Source of the DNA: MGBC163016 sp964649145
Lineage (GTDB): Bacteria > Actinomycetota > Coriobacteriia > Coriobacteriales > Eggerthellaceae
Direction: 5' to 3'
Assembly (NCBI GenBank): GCA_964649145.1
Contig: CAZYOQ010000006.1
Coordinates: 5,488-69,487 of the forward strand
Length of the DNA stretch: 64,000 nucleotides
Shown here in pieces: positions 25,391-33,358 of the stretch. The position numbers were made by a program, and so were the translations under genes. Numbering within the stretch: position 1 is the first letter of the stretch; each line of letters starts with the position of its first letter. Under the pieces are notes generated by a model that was not told where the DNA came from, searched no databases, and was given only the letters and a program-made list of their open reading frames with translations.

Positions 25391-27082
25391 ATGACCCAAG
25401 GCAGAAGAAATACACAGCGTCCTTCCGTCAAGGATTATTCCAGGCGACGCGAACGTAGCGCCCGCGAAACGTCAAGACATGCCAACACTGAAAGAGATTA
25501 TCAAGACATTGGCAGCAGGCGTCGCGCGTCTCATGACCAAACAAGATCTGTTCATGTTGATGATTCGCAATCGCATAAGCGAGCACCCCGTAGGCAAAAC
25601 TTCATCGCACGCATAGTAAACCAGTGGTTTGATCGCGTAATAGGTGCCATTAAGGACGATGGCTTGTCAGAGGCGCAAGCTGTATATGACGCCCATCGTA
25701 CAACGCGCGACTTTATATGGAACTCGGTTGGCAACGGTTCTTGGGCGATCGTGTTCCCTATTATGACGATGGTCTCAACTCAGCTTGTAGGCGTTGAGGT
25801 TGCAGGCATGATATCGATGGCCTACATTGTGGGTCTGCTTCTTATGTTCGTTGGGAATTTTGGTGTGCGAACATTTCAGGTCTCCGACACGCACATGCAC
25901 CATTCGTTTAAGGATTACCAGGCCAACAGATGGGTAACATGCATCGCAATGCTACTTATTGGATGGCTTTACTGTTCGGCTCGCGGATACTCTTCCGAGA
26001 TGTTCAATATTTCAATGGGAATAATCCTTTACAAGTGCATTGATGCTTTAGCCGATGTGTATGAAGGCAGGCTTCAGCAAGTCGATAAACTTTATCTTGC
26101 TGGAATATCTCAAACGCTACGCTCATTGATTGCGCTTTTGGCTTTCATGGCATTGCTTTTCACCACCAGAAACGCCGTTGTAGCTTCTTACGCGACCGCT
26201 ATTGCAGCGGCGGCAACATTTCTTATCGTTACTTGGCCGCTGACGCTTATGGAGGCACCTCCGTCTACGCCATTTTCCTTTGCTAGTTTCTTAGAGCTTT
26301 TCAAATCATGCGCACCTCTGTTCGTTGCCATATTTATGTTCAATACGATCGAAAATATGCCGAAGTTTTTTATGGAGGCCGATCTTCCATACGATGCGCA
26401 GCTTTATTTCAATGCGATTTATTTCCCAGCGCAAATGATCTTGATTTTCTCGCAGCTTGTCTACAAGCCGCTTCTTCTTCGCATGGCAGAAGTTTGGCAG
26501 GATGAATCGAAGAGAATGAAATTTAACCTTCTTTTGATTGGGATATTTGTGGTAATAGCCGTGATCACAATTGCTATGTGTCTTATCATGGCATGGTTTG
26601 GAACAAGTTTGCTAGGTTTTCTATACGGTGTCGACTTCTACCAGTTCCATGGGCTTATATACCTCATGCTGCTAACCGGCGGTATAACAGCCGCAATCGA
26701 TTTTCTCTACCAAGTTATAACCATTATGAGACGCCAGCGTGACGTAACAACACTTTATTTGGTTGCATTCGTGTTTGCTGTGTTTGTTCCTTGGATGCTT
26801 ATTCATTACGCACAATTTGAAGGTGCGGTTTTGAGTTATGTCATTATTGAGGCTATCCTGTTTATGCTTCTTGTTTGGGAATATTTCAGGATTAGGCGCG
26901 ATCTCATGCATGGTACGGGAAGGTTTGCCCCTGTAGGGTGTGAAAATCCGGAAAAGTCGGAAGGACTAGAAGGATCTACAGTAGAAGAATTTGCAGGACA
27001 CGCTACTTCGCAAAGAAGCGAAAGGTCAGAAAGGCCGGAAAGACTAGAAAGGCCAAAAAGATCAGATTGGGGAGATTTTTAG
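25391..27082 (+). CDS. Polysaccharide flippase-like membrane protein (oligosaccharide exporter family)
   Basis: A 563-residue integral membrane protein. A basic, hydrophilic N-terminal tail (about 1-85, rich in Arg/Lys/His) precedes around twelve hydrophobic segments between 110 and 510, followed by a second polar tail rich in RSERPERLERPKR repeats. The pattern fits the MOP/Wzx family that moves lipid-linked sugars across the membrane, although the family call is based on topology and loose similarity (GNFGVRTFQVSD). Its stop codon lies 2 bp before the start of the next gene. Confidence 0.7.
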   Translation: MTQGRRNTQRPSVKDYSRRRERSARETSRHANTERDYQDIGSRRRASHDQTRSVHVDDSQSHKRAPRRQNFIARIVNQWFDRVIGAIKDDGLSEAQAVYDAHRTTRDFIWNSVGNGSWAIVFPIMTMVSTQLVGVEVAGMISMAYIVGLLLMFVGNFGVRTFQVSDTHMHHSFKDYQANRWVTCIAMLLIGWLYCSARGYSSEMFNISMGIILYKCIDALADVYEGRLQQVDKLYLAGISQTLRSLIALLAFMALLFTTRNAVVASYATAIAAAATFLIVTWPLTLMEAPPSTPFSFASFLELFKSCAPLFVAIFMFNTIENMPKFFMEADLPYDAQLYFNAIYFPAQMILIFSQLVYKPLLLRMAEVWQDESKRMKFNLLLIGIFVVIAVITIAMCLIMAWFGTSLLGFLYGVDFYQFHGLIYLMLLTGGITAAIDFLYQVITIMRRQRDVTTLYLVAFVFAVFVPWMLIHYAQFEGAVLSYVIIEAILFMLLVWEYFRIRRDLMHGTGRFAPVGCENPEKSEGLEGSTVEEFAGHATSQRSERSERPERLERPKRSDWGDF

Positions 27083-27084
27083 CG

Positions 27085-28284
27085 ATGTCTAACGCCGAAG
27101 CAGCAGACCCTACGAAATTCCAAGACTCCAAATTAGGTAAACGTCACAGGATCCTAGAATCTATCTGGGGATCCGTGAATATTTTGTTGGGAATTGGGCT
27201 TGTTGCGATCGTTGTATATTTGCTTGCAGTCATAGGCAATAGCTTCTATGAAGATGCATACCTAAACCTTCCTATTAGATCGATTGTCATATTCGTTATA
27301 AACATTATTCTTGTGGGCATTGTGGCAGTGCTCGCTGTAATCGTCGGCTTTCGTCTGATTCTAGGGAAAGTTAGGCTTGCTCACTTACTCTCCGAGACAA
27401 TAGTGACGCTTCTTATTGCATGTGCTCTCTGTTCTTTGATGCTTAATGGAATCACAGCTGATTTTTGGGTATATGTGGTGGCCGCAGCGGTGGGAGCGGT
27501 AATTTTCGATATAGCCGATCCTGCTCTAGCAGAGGAGAGGAAGCTGCAACGCAGGCTTCGCAAGCTAGGTGACAAAGAGCTCGCTGAAGAGGGGAAGCTG
27601 GGGCTTGACACGTCAGGACGGGGTCTTATCGCAATCAATTTCTTTAATTTGTTCTGGATATTTACGATAGGCATGTTCATAGGCGATGTTGTCGAGACGG
27701 TATACCATTACATGGTTGTTGTTCCAGGCGAGTTTCAGATAAGAGCTGGACTATTGTGGGGGCCGTTTTCGCCAATATATGGAATCGGTGCTGTTCTGCT
27801 AACGCTAATTTTGAATCGCTTTTACAAGATGAACTTCGTTGTGATCTTTCTTGTGAGTGCTGTAGTTGGAGGCGCATTTGAGTATTTTGCCAGCTGGTTT
27901 TTAGAATATGCGTTTGGTTCTGTTGCTTGGGATTATTCTGGCCGCTTCCTGAATATCGGCGGAAGAACAGATTTCATGTTTATGTGCATGTGGGGCTTTC
28001 TTGGGGTTTGCTGGATCAAGGCTATATTGCCTGTGGTGGTAAAAACGATCAACAAGATTCCTTGGCAGTGGCGCTATGCCATTACAGGTGTTTGTGCGGC
28101 CTTGCTTGCTTTTGACTGCGCCATGACATTGATGGCGCTTGATTGCTGGTATCTACGCCTTGCAGGTGCACCTACAGACGAAGCAGCTTACACGCAGTTT
28201 TTCGCGCAGTATTTTAACAACGATTACATGTCCGCGCGCTTTGAGAGCATGACTATCCATCCCGAGCTAACCTCTCGCGTTTAG
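27085..28284 (+). CDS. CmpB-type putative ABC transporter permease (PF06541-like)
   Basis: A 399-residue membrane protein with about eight to ten hydrophobic segments. The central stretch GDVVETVYHYMVV...RAGLLWGPFSPIYGIGA is the signature of the CmpB-type putative permease family, seen widely in Gram-positive gut anaerobes and of unknown substrate. The start ATG 27085 lies two bases after the flippase stop; the open frame extends six codons upstream. No ATPase is adjacent. It probably acts in the envelope together with the upstream flippase, an inference from spacing only. Confidence 0.8.
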   Translation: MSNAEAADPTKFQDSKLGKRHRILESIWGSVNILLGIGLVAIVVYLLAVIGNSFYEDAYLNLPIRSIVIFVINIILVGIVAVLAVIVGFRLILGKVRLAHLLSETIVTLLIACALCSLMLNGITADFWVYVVAAAVGAVIFDIADPALAEERKLQRRLRKLGDKELAEEGKLGLDTSGRGLIAINFFNLFWIFTIGMFIGDVVETVYHYMVVVPGEFQIRAGLLWGPFSPIYGIGAVLLTLILNRFYKMNFVVIFLVSAVVGGAFEYFASWFLEYAFGSVAWDYSGRFLNIGGRTDFMFMCMWGFLGVCWIKAILPVVVKTINKIPWQWRYAITGVCAALLAFDCAMTLMALDCWYLRLAGAPTDEAAYTQFFAQYFNNDYMSARFESMTIHPELTSRV

Positions 28285-28389
28285 GTGGTGAAATTCGCCC
28301 CTTGCGACGTCTTTGCTTGCGTGCAAGGGGCGTTTACATCATGTAAAATCCAAATCATTGGTTGATGGAATGATGCCCGACGGGGCATG

Positions 28390-28545
28390 GGGTCGATGTA
28401 AGGTGCACCGATCTTGGCGAAATGGGGGTGCAAATCCTCCGCTATGCCAGTAACCGTAAACGTGTGCTGCACTATACAAGGGGTTTACGTGACTTCTTTG
28501 CAGGTAAACGCACAAAGTCGGAATACCCTTCCATCGAATGACCCT
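28390..28545 (+). ncRNA. Cobalamin (B12) riboswitch
   Basis: The conserved core is visible. GGGGGTGCAAATCCTCC (near 28424-28440) is followed by GCTATGCCAGTAACCGT, and the B12 box AAGTCGGAATACC is at 28515-28527. Terminal stem P1 is formed by TCGATG (28393-28398) with CATCGA (28532-28537). The downstream CCTTCCA (28527-28533) can pair perfectly with TGGAAGG (28545-28551), which covers the Shine-Dalgarno of the lipoprotein gene, so control is probably translational. The gene set it precedes (transcobalamin-like lipoprotein and an ECF transporter) agrees with B12 control. Confidence 0.85.
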
Positions 28546-28559
28546 GGAAGGTGGTAGAT

Positions 28560-29045
28560 ATGACCACAATCAAGAAGTTTTCTGTAGTACTTTCCCTTTT
28601 GCTTGCTTTGAGCTTGATGCCGCTTGCGGCTTGCTCTGATCAAACCCAGCAAGCATCGTCTAGCGCCTCTACGCAAGCTCAAACGGAGCAGTCTTCTTCA
28701 AGCTCTGAATCGTCTGCAGCCAATATTGAGGTTAGTGTTGAGATTGATGCTACAGTCGCGAAAGATGCTGGCTTGGATGTTTCTGCACTTGATAGCATTG
28801 CAGGCCCTGCCTCCTACCAGCTTGCTGAGGATGCAACGGCCTATGACGCACTTGTTGCAACTGGTGCTGAACTTGAGGGATCACCTTCATATGTGACTTC
28901 TATTGATGGGCTTGCCGAAGGTGCAGATGGCAAGACTAGCGGATGGATGTATGAGGTAAATGGGGAAGCTCCATCTGTTGCTGCAAACGAGTTTCAGCTG
29001 TCTAGCGGTGATACCGTGCGCTGGTATTTCGCCTCGTTTGACTAA
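28560..29045 (+). CDS. DUF4430 (transcobalamin-like) lipoprotein, putative B12-binding component
   Basis: A 161-residue lipoprotein. The signal peptide ends in a lipobox (LAAC, about 22-25). A Ser/Gln-rich linker and then a single DUF4430 domain follow: YDALVATGAELEGSP, SIDGLAEGADGKTSGWMYEVNGE and a final SGDTVRWYF. The domain is related to the beta domain of animal transcobalamin and intrinsic factor. The start ATG 28560 has GGAAGGTGG upstream; an in-frame GTG at 28551 would lie within that ribosome site. It sits behind the cobalamin riboswitch and in front of ECF transporter genes, so it probably captures corrinoids outside the cell. Confidence 0.87.
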   Translation: MTTIKKFSVVLSLLLALSLMPLAACSDQTQQASSSASTQAQTEQSSSSSESSAANIEVSVEIDATVAKDAGLDVSALDSIAGPASYQLAEDATAYDALVATGAELEGSPSYVTSIDGLAEGADGKTSGWMYEVNGEAPSVAANEFQLSSGDTVRWYFASFD

Positions 29046-29057
29046 GCCGCAACGATA

Positions 29058-29999
29058 ATGGCCAGTATGGGGAAAATGCGTTTTAAGAACGTGAACCCCA
29101 TGCTGGCTTTGGTATATGCCGTTTTGGCCATGCTTTGCGTCATGGTCTCGTTTCAGCCTATCTTACTTGCAATAAGTTTTCTTGCACTTCTTTCTTTGGG
29201 TGCTTGTATTAACGGTCTTGCAAAGGCAGCCTCGGCCTTGAAGTGGCAAATTCCTGTGATAGTGTTTTTTGCCTTACTGAACTCGCTTTTCGTTCAAAGC
29301 GGGTCAAGCGTTCTTTTCAATGTTGGCCCTATAAACCTGTATGTGGAAAGTCTAGTTTATGGGGCAAGCAGCGGCATGATGGTGGTATGTGTCATGAGCT
29401 GTTTTCTTTACCTGTCAGAAGTGGTATCAAGCGATGAAGTGCTTGGCCTGTTCGGGGGAAGAATGCCAGTTATTTCGCTTGTGACATCGATGTCTATTCG
29501 CCTTGTTCCGAAGTTTAAGCGGCAGGCAAGTGAACTTGACGATGTTAGGAAGGCTTGTACTTGCGCAAATCTTGGTACTTCTTCTTCCAAACATACTTTG
29601 CCTTCTAAGTATCTAACACATCTGCTTGCTATGTCTCTGGAAGATTCGCTTGTATGCGCCGATTCCATGCGCTCGAGGGGCTGGGGAGCTTCAAAAAAGA
29701 GAACGTCCTACACCAAGACCCGAATGACTGCGTCAGATTATGCGATTTTGGTTCTAATTGTTTTGCTTGGGCTGTCTTGCCTTATTTTTGCTTATGCGTC
29801 CGCTGATGCTTTTCAGTTTTACCCGGTTCTTGCTTTCTCAGGCTTAGAGGTATTTGATGGGCTGAGCCAGTTTGCTCAACTGACGTTTAGCAAAGGACAG
29901 GCTTTGATTTTGTCCGGTGTTTTTTATCTTGTCTATATAGCCTTCTTTTTTACTCCGCATTTTGTGCTGTTTTTGGAGGATCTTAAATGGAAGCGGTAA
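29058..29999 (+). CDS. ecfT: ECF transporter T component (EcfT)
   Basis: The 313-residue transmembrane coupling protein of an energy-coupling-factor transporter. About five to six hydrophobic segments are present. The two cytoplasmic Ala-Arg-Gly-like coupling helices are recognisable: SMSIRLVPKFKRQASEL (about 145-160) and SMRSRGWG (about 203-210). It overlaps the ATPase gene by 13 bp. The first ATG (29058) has no clear ribosome site; ATG codons at 29067 or 29076 are possible alternatives. Confidence 0.92.
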   Translation: MASMGKMRFKNVNPMLALVYAVLAMLCVMVSFQPILLAISFLALLSLGACINGLAKAASALKWQIPVIVFFALLNSLFVQSGSSVLFNVGPINLYVESLVYGASSGMMVVCVMSCFLYLSEVVSSDEVLGLFGGRMPVISLVTSMSIRLVPKFKRQASELDDVRKACTCANLGTSSSKHTLPSKYLTHLLAMSLEDSLVCADSMRSRGWGASKKRTSYTKTRMTASDYAILVLIVLLGLSCLIFAYASADAFQFYPVLAFSGLEVFDGLSQFAQLTFSKGQALILSGVFYLVYIAFFFTPHFVLFLEDLKWKR

Positions 30000-31453
30000 G
30001 GCTGGACAATTTCAGCTTTACATACGCCGGCGCAAGTGAAGCGGCTCTGATCCGTGCATCCTTCTCTGTTGACGAAGGTTCATTTTGTGTGCTTGTTGGA
30101 GACTCTGGTAGCGGTAAGACCACGCTTCTTAGATGCTTATGCCCATCCCTTGCGCCTGCGGGAACTAGACAGGGCTTAGTTCAGATATTTGGTCAAGATT
30201 TTCGAGAATTGTCAGGGTATTCGGGTATTGGTTATGTTTACCAGAATCCAGATGCTCAGATGGTTTGCGATAAGGTCTACAAAGAACTTGCATTTGGGCT
30301 TGAAAGCATTGGGATGGAGCGCGATCAGATGCGAAGACGCGTGGCTGAACTCTCAAGCTACTTTGGTTTAGGCTCTATCTTCAATCGCGATTGCGCAAGT
30401 CTTTCAGGAGGGCAGAAACAGGATGTGAACGTCGCATCTGTAGTTGCTATGAACCCGCGTTTGTTACTTTTAGACGAACTCACGTCGCGCTTAGACCCGA
30501 TTTCTGCTCGCCGTCTAGTGGAACTTGTAGCACATATAAATCGTGCTTTCAAAACTACGGTGATACTTGCCACCCATTCGCCTGAGCTATTCGATGGGGT
30601 AGCCACATGCGCCTTTGAGATCAAAGATAGAAGTGTGGTTCCAAAAAGCTTAGATGACTTGCGTCTTGAAACCAAGCCAAAAAATCCTCGATATGCTTGC
30701 GATTTTCCTTCAAAGACGAATGCTTCGCTGAAGTCTGCTATTTCTATGGATGACATCACATTTGCTTACTCAAGAGACGAGGCCAATGTGATAGATAGGC
30801 TTAGCCTTGATGTGCAAGAGGGCGAGATTGTATCTTTGGTTGGGGCAAATGCTAGCGGAAAGTCTACCTTGTTGAAGTTGGTAGCCTCGATATTAACCCC
30901 CCAAAGGGGAAGTATCAGAAATTCCCTTTCGGCATCATGTGCCTACCTTCCACAAGATGTGAAACTGCTTTTCTCGAAAGATAGCGTGCTTGAAGAGCTT
31001 ATGGAATGGAGTCGTAGCGCGGGCTATTCTGTAGAAGATGTGCACAAAATAGCAAAAAGGTTTGCACTTGTCTCTATGTTTGATTTAAACCCGTTTGACC
31101 TTTCGTGTGGACAGCAGCAAAAGCTAGGTTTGGCAAAAATGCTTCTATGCCGCCCGAAGCTTATGTTGCTCGATGAACCAACGACTGGACTTGACGGAAA
31201 GTCGCAGATCGATATAGCAAAAATCATAAGGCGCGCAGCAAACGAAGGTTGCACAATTGTGATGGCAAGTCATGACCTAGCTTTTGCCTCTAGAGTTTCA
31301 AACAGGATGGCTTTGCTCTTTGATGGTGAGGTTGCCTGCATGCAGAATAGTCGGTCTTTTTGCGAGGGTAACCTTTTCTATGTTCCGAAGGTAACACTCT
31401 TCACTAAGATGTGGGATGCGCTTTACGCTGACGAAGGCAGATGCACGTTATGA
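29987..31453 (+). CDS. ecfA: Fused duplicated ECF ATPase (A-A' component)
   Basis: Two ABC ATPase domains are joined in one 488-residue chain, replacing the usual EcfA1/EcfA2 pair. Domain 1 has Walker A GDSGSGKTT, Q-loop VYQNPDAQM, signature LSGGQKQ and Walker B LLLLDELTS. Domain 2 has Walker A GANASGKST, signature LSCGQQQ and Walker B LMLLDEPTTGLD. Both have the switch His (THSPELFD, SHDLAFAS). The gene overlaps both neighbours (13 bp each side), so the T, A and S components form one translational unit. Confidence 0.95.
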   Translation: MEAVRLDNFSFTYAGASEAALIRASFSVDEGSFCVLVGDSGSGKTTLLRCLCPSLAPAGTRQGLVQIFGQDFRELSGYSGIGYVYQNPDAQMVCDKVYKELAFGLESIGMERDQMRRRVAELSSYFGLGSIFNRDCASLSGGQKQDVNVASVVAMNPRLLLLDELTSRLDPISARRLVELVAHINRAFKTTVILATHSPELFDGVATCAFEIKDRSVVPKSLDDLRLETKPKNPRYACDFPSKTNASLKSAISMDDITFAYSRDEANVIDRLSLDVQEGEIVSLVGANASGKSTLLKLVASILTPQRGSIRNSLSASCAYLPQDVKLLFSKDSVLEELMEWSRSAGYSVEDVHKIAKRFALVSMFDLNPFDLSCGQQQKLGLAKMLLCRPKLMLLDEPTTGLDGKSQIDIAKIIRRAANEGCTIVMASHDLAFASRVSNRMALLFDGEVACMQNSRSFCEGNLFYVPKVTLFTKMWDALYADEGRCTL

Positions 31454-32184
31454 GGCGAGCTCTTTGCATGGCCTCAGAAGCCGCGTCAATTGTTTTGCTG
31501 CCTTGCGTATTGGTAATATGCGCGCTATTTGATCTTGGAACTTCTGCAGTCTTGATTTTTTGTGCGGCTATCTTTAGCCTTGCAATGTTTTTTGCTAGTT
31601 GGGAAACATCTAAGCCCGCTTTGAGGCAGATAATGCCAGTTGTCGTTCTTTCGGCTCTTGCATCAGCAGGAAGAATTATTTTTGCTGTAATTCCTAGCGT
31701 TCAGCCACTTACTGCAATTTGTGTTATAGCCGGTGCCGCTTTTGGAAGGCGTGAAGGTTTCATGACAGGCGCTCTTGCCGCATTTGTTTCTAACTGTTTT
31801 TTAGGGCAGGGGATGTGGACGCCTTGGCAGATGTATGCTTGGGGCTTGGTCGGCTATTTGGCTGGGATACTTTTCTCTCACATTGAAACAAGCAGAACTT
31901 GCTTGGTTAATAAAACAAAACAGGTAAGCGTTTCCATTTTTATGATTATCGTTTGTGCCTTTGGCTTTTTTGCATCGTATCTGTTCTCTTTTATCATGAA
32001 TACATGGGTCATTCTTGGATTTATGCGTGGTTTTGGGGAAGTGTCTGCGATTGCTATTTACGCATCGGGTTTCGTTTTCGATACAGCGCACGCTGTATCT
32101 ACTGTAGTGTTCCTATTGGCTCTTTACCCATCATGGCAAAGGAAGCTTTCGCGTATTAAAATAAAGTATGCTATGAGCGCTTGA
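31441..32184 (+). CDS. ECF transporter S component, predicted B12-specific
   Basis: A 247-residue membrane protein with about six hydrophobic segments. The region SALASAGRIIFAVIPSVQPLT and FGRREGFMTGALAAFVSNCFLGQGMWTPWQM resembles the CbrT-like S components that confer cobalamin specificity. The start is ATG 31441 inside the ATPase gene (13-bp overlap); ATG 31450 (ATGA overlap) is an alternative. Assignment to cobalamin rests on the riboswitch and the DUF4430 gene in the same operon rather than on sequence alone. Confidence 0.83.
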   Translation: MHVMRRALCMASEAASIVLLPCVLVICALFDLGTSAVLIFCAAIFSLAMFFASWETSKPALRQIMPVVVLSALASAGRIIFAVIPSVQPLTAICVIAGAAFGRREGFMTGALAAFVSNCFLGQGMWTPWQMYAWGLVGYLAGILFSHIETSRTCLVNKTKQVSVSIFMIIVCAFGFFASYLFSFIMNTWVILGFMRGFGEVSAIAIYASGFVFDTAHAVSTVVFLLALYPSWQRKLSRIKIKYAMSA

Positions 32185-32437
32185 TTTAGTATCATCGATA
32201 TTAGCTCGTGCGATTACGGTTTATTTTTAGTATTATAGACACTAGATTTCAGGTATTTTATTCTATGGCTCTGCAGTCTAGTCGCAGTTTAATATTATTT
32301 GCACCTTGACAATAGTTCAGTTCAGAAATAATTCAATTTTCTATGTATAATTAACGAAACTTATGGCACAATATGTGGAGCCGATAAAGAGTGGTTCTTT
32401 ATCAATGATTGCTTGTTTGTTGATAGGAGAGTGCATT
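32185..32437. other. AT-rich intergenic region with a leader hairpin
   Basis: The region contains an extended -10 (TGTATAAT, TATAAT at 32346-32351) and, just before the next gene, an 8-bp hairpin GATAAAGA / TCTTTATC with a 5-nt loop (32383-32403). A TTGACA at 32306 is 34 bp from the -10 and cannot pair with it as a promoter. No ORF is supported. Confidence 0.45.
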
Positions 32438-32740
32438 ATGTGTTTTAGACCAGCAGACGCAGGTGGCGGCGGAGGGATGACATGCCCCGAATGTGGTAAA
32501 AAAGTACAGGCTATGGGTGGCATGGTCATGAAGAAGTGTCCATTCTGCAAGGCCGACTGGACTAAGTATCTGAATCCAGACGGAACGCCTAACGCCGAAG
32601 CAATTGCTGCAGCTGGTGGCGGCGGTGGAGCTGCCGCTCCTGGTGCCCCTGGTGCCCCCGGTGCCCCCGGTGCTCCCGGTGCTCCCGGTGCCCCTGCTGC
32701 TCCTGGTGCCCCCGGTGCTCCAAAACCACCTTCTGCATAG
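32438..32740 (+). CDS. Small zinc-ribbon protein with collagen-like PGA repeats
   Basis: The start ATG 32438 has AGGAG eleven bases upstream; the open frame extends 25 codons further without a ribosome site. The product has about 100 residues: a Gly-rich N-terminus, a zinc ribbon MTCPECGKKVQ...KKCPFCKADW (four Cys, about 15-40), and then a low-complexity Gly-Ala-Pro repeat. The DNA of that repeat is a set of nine-base units (GGTGCCCCT / GGTGCTCCC variants), so its length may vary. A terminator follows. It is the first gene of a cluster with a second zinc-ribbon protein, DUF5685, J protein and Hsp70. Confidence 0.8.
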   Translation: MCFRPADAGGGGGMTCPECGKKVQAMGGMVMKKCPFCKADWTKYLNPDGTPNAEAIAAAGGGGGAAAPGAPGAPGAPGAPGAPGAPAAPGAPGAPKPPSA

Positions 32741-32762
32741 AGCTCTTAGCTATCGCAGTTAT

Positions 32763-32794
32763 AAAAAGACCTTCCGAAGGGGAGGTCTTTTTTT
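32763..32794 (+). terminator. Rho-independent terminator
   Basis: AAAAAGACCT pairs with AGGTCTTTTT, with an inner TCC/GGG part, followed by TTG. It lies 22 bp after the zinc-ribbon gene stop and separates that gene from the next. Confidence 0.85.
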
Positions 32795-32865
32795 GTGAAA
32801 TAAAGCATGACTCTCGCGTCTGACGTGCGCTTGTTGTACCATCGAAAGCGGACAAGGAGGGCTTT

Positions 32866-33318
32866 GTGAGAAATTTTTTCAATAAAGTAAACGAAAAGAT
32901 TCAGACATTCATGGTCGGCCGCAATGGGGCAGACAGGCTTTCCAGATGGTCGCTTGGTGCAGCAATTGTGATGCTAATCATCAACCTTTTCGTGCCAAAT
33001 ATCGTATGCTCAATGCTAAGTTACATATTCCTCTTCTACTGCATCTATCGAATCTTTTCCGGAAACGTTGCTGCACGTGAGGCCGAAGAAGAGAAGTTCG
33101 ATGACTTTCTTGCCCGATTTAAGCCTGGTGGTAAGAAAAAGAAGCGAGACACGGGTTTCACTACAAGAAAAGCCTCTACTAAATCCGCTTCAGCAAGTTC
33201 AGGTAAAGCAACTTTTAAGTGTGAGGAATGCGGGCAATCATTGTCGGTTCCAAAAGGTAGGGGCAAGTTGAGGGTCACATGTCCAAAATGCCATCATCAA
33301 CAGATCATTAAATCGTGA
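32866..33318 (+). CDS. Membrane protein with C-terminal zinc ribbon
   Basis: A 150-residue protein starting at GTG 32866, with AAGGAGG four bases upstream. Residues about 27-65 form two hydrophobic segments (AAIVMLIINLFV, MLSYIFLFYCIYRIF). A basic stretch (KKKKR) follows and the C-terminus is a zinc ribbon (FKCEECGQSL...RVTCPKCHHQQ, about 116-147). Family members are common in actinobacterial and clostridial gut anaerobes, with no known role. The gene ends 40 bp before the DUF5685 gene. Confidence 0.85.
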   Translation: MRNFFNKVNEKIQTFMVGRNGADRLSRWSLGAAIVMLIINLFVPNIVCSMLSYIFLFYCIYRIFSGNVAAREAEEEKFDDFLARFKPGGKKKKRDTGFTTRKASTKSASASSGKATFKCEECGQSLSVPKGRGKLRVTCPKCHHQQIIKS

Positions 33319-33358
33319 TATTGAACCTTGAGCTATGCTTTTAGAAAGACAGGCGGTC

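Noticed and set aside
32306..32351. Promoter TTGACA (32306) with TATAAT (32346)
   Set aside because: The spacer is 34 bp, far from the 16-18 bp needed.
32600..32740. Open frames on the minus strand and in another frame across the GAP repeat
   Set aside because: They arise from the repeated nine-base unit and have low-complexity His/Arg or Val/Pro sequence only.
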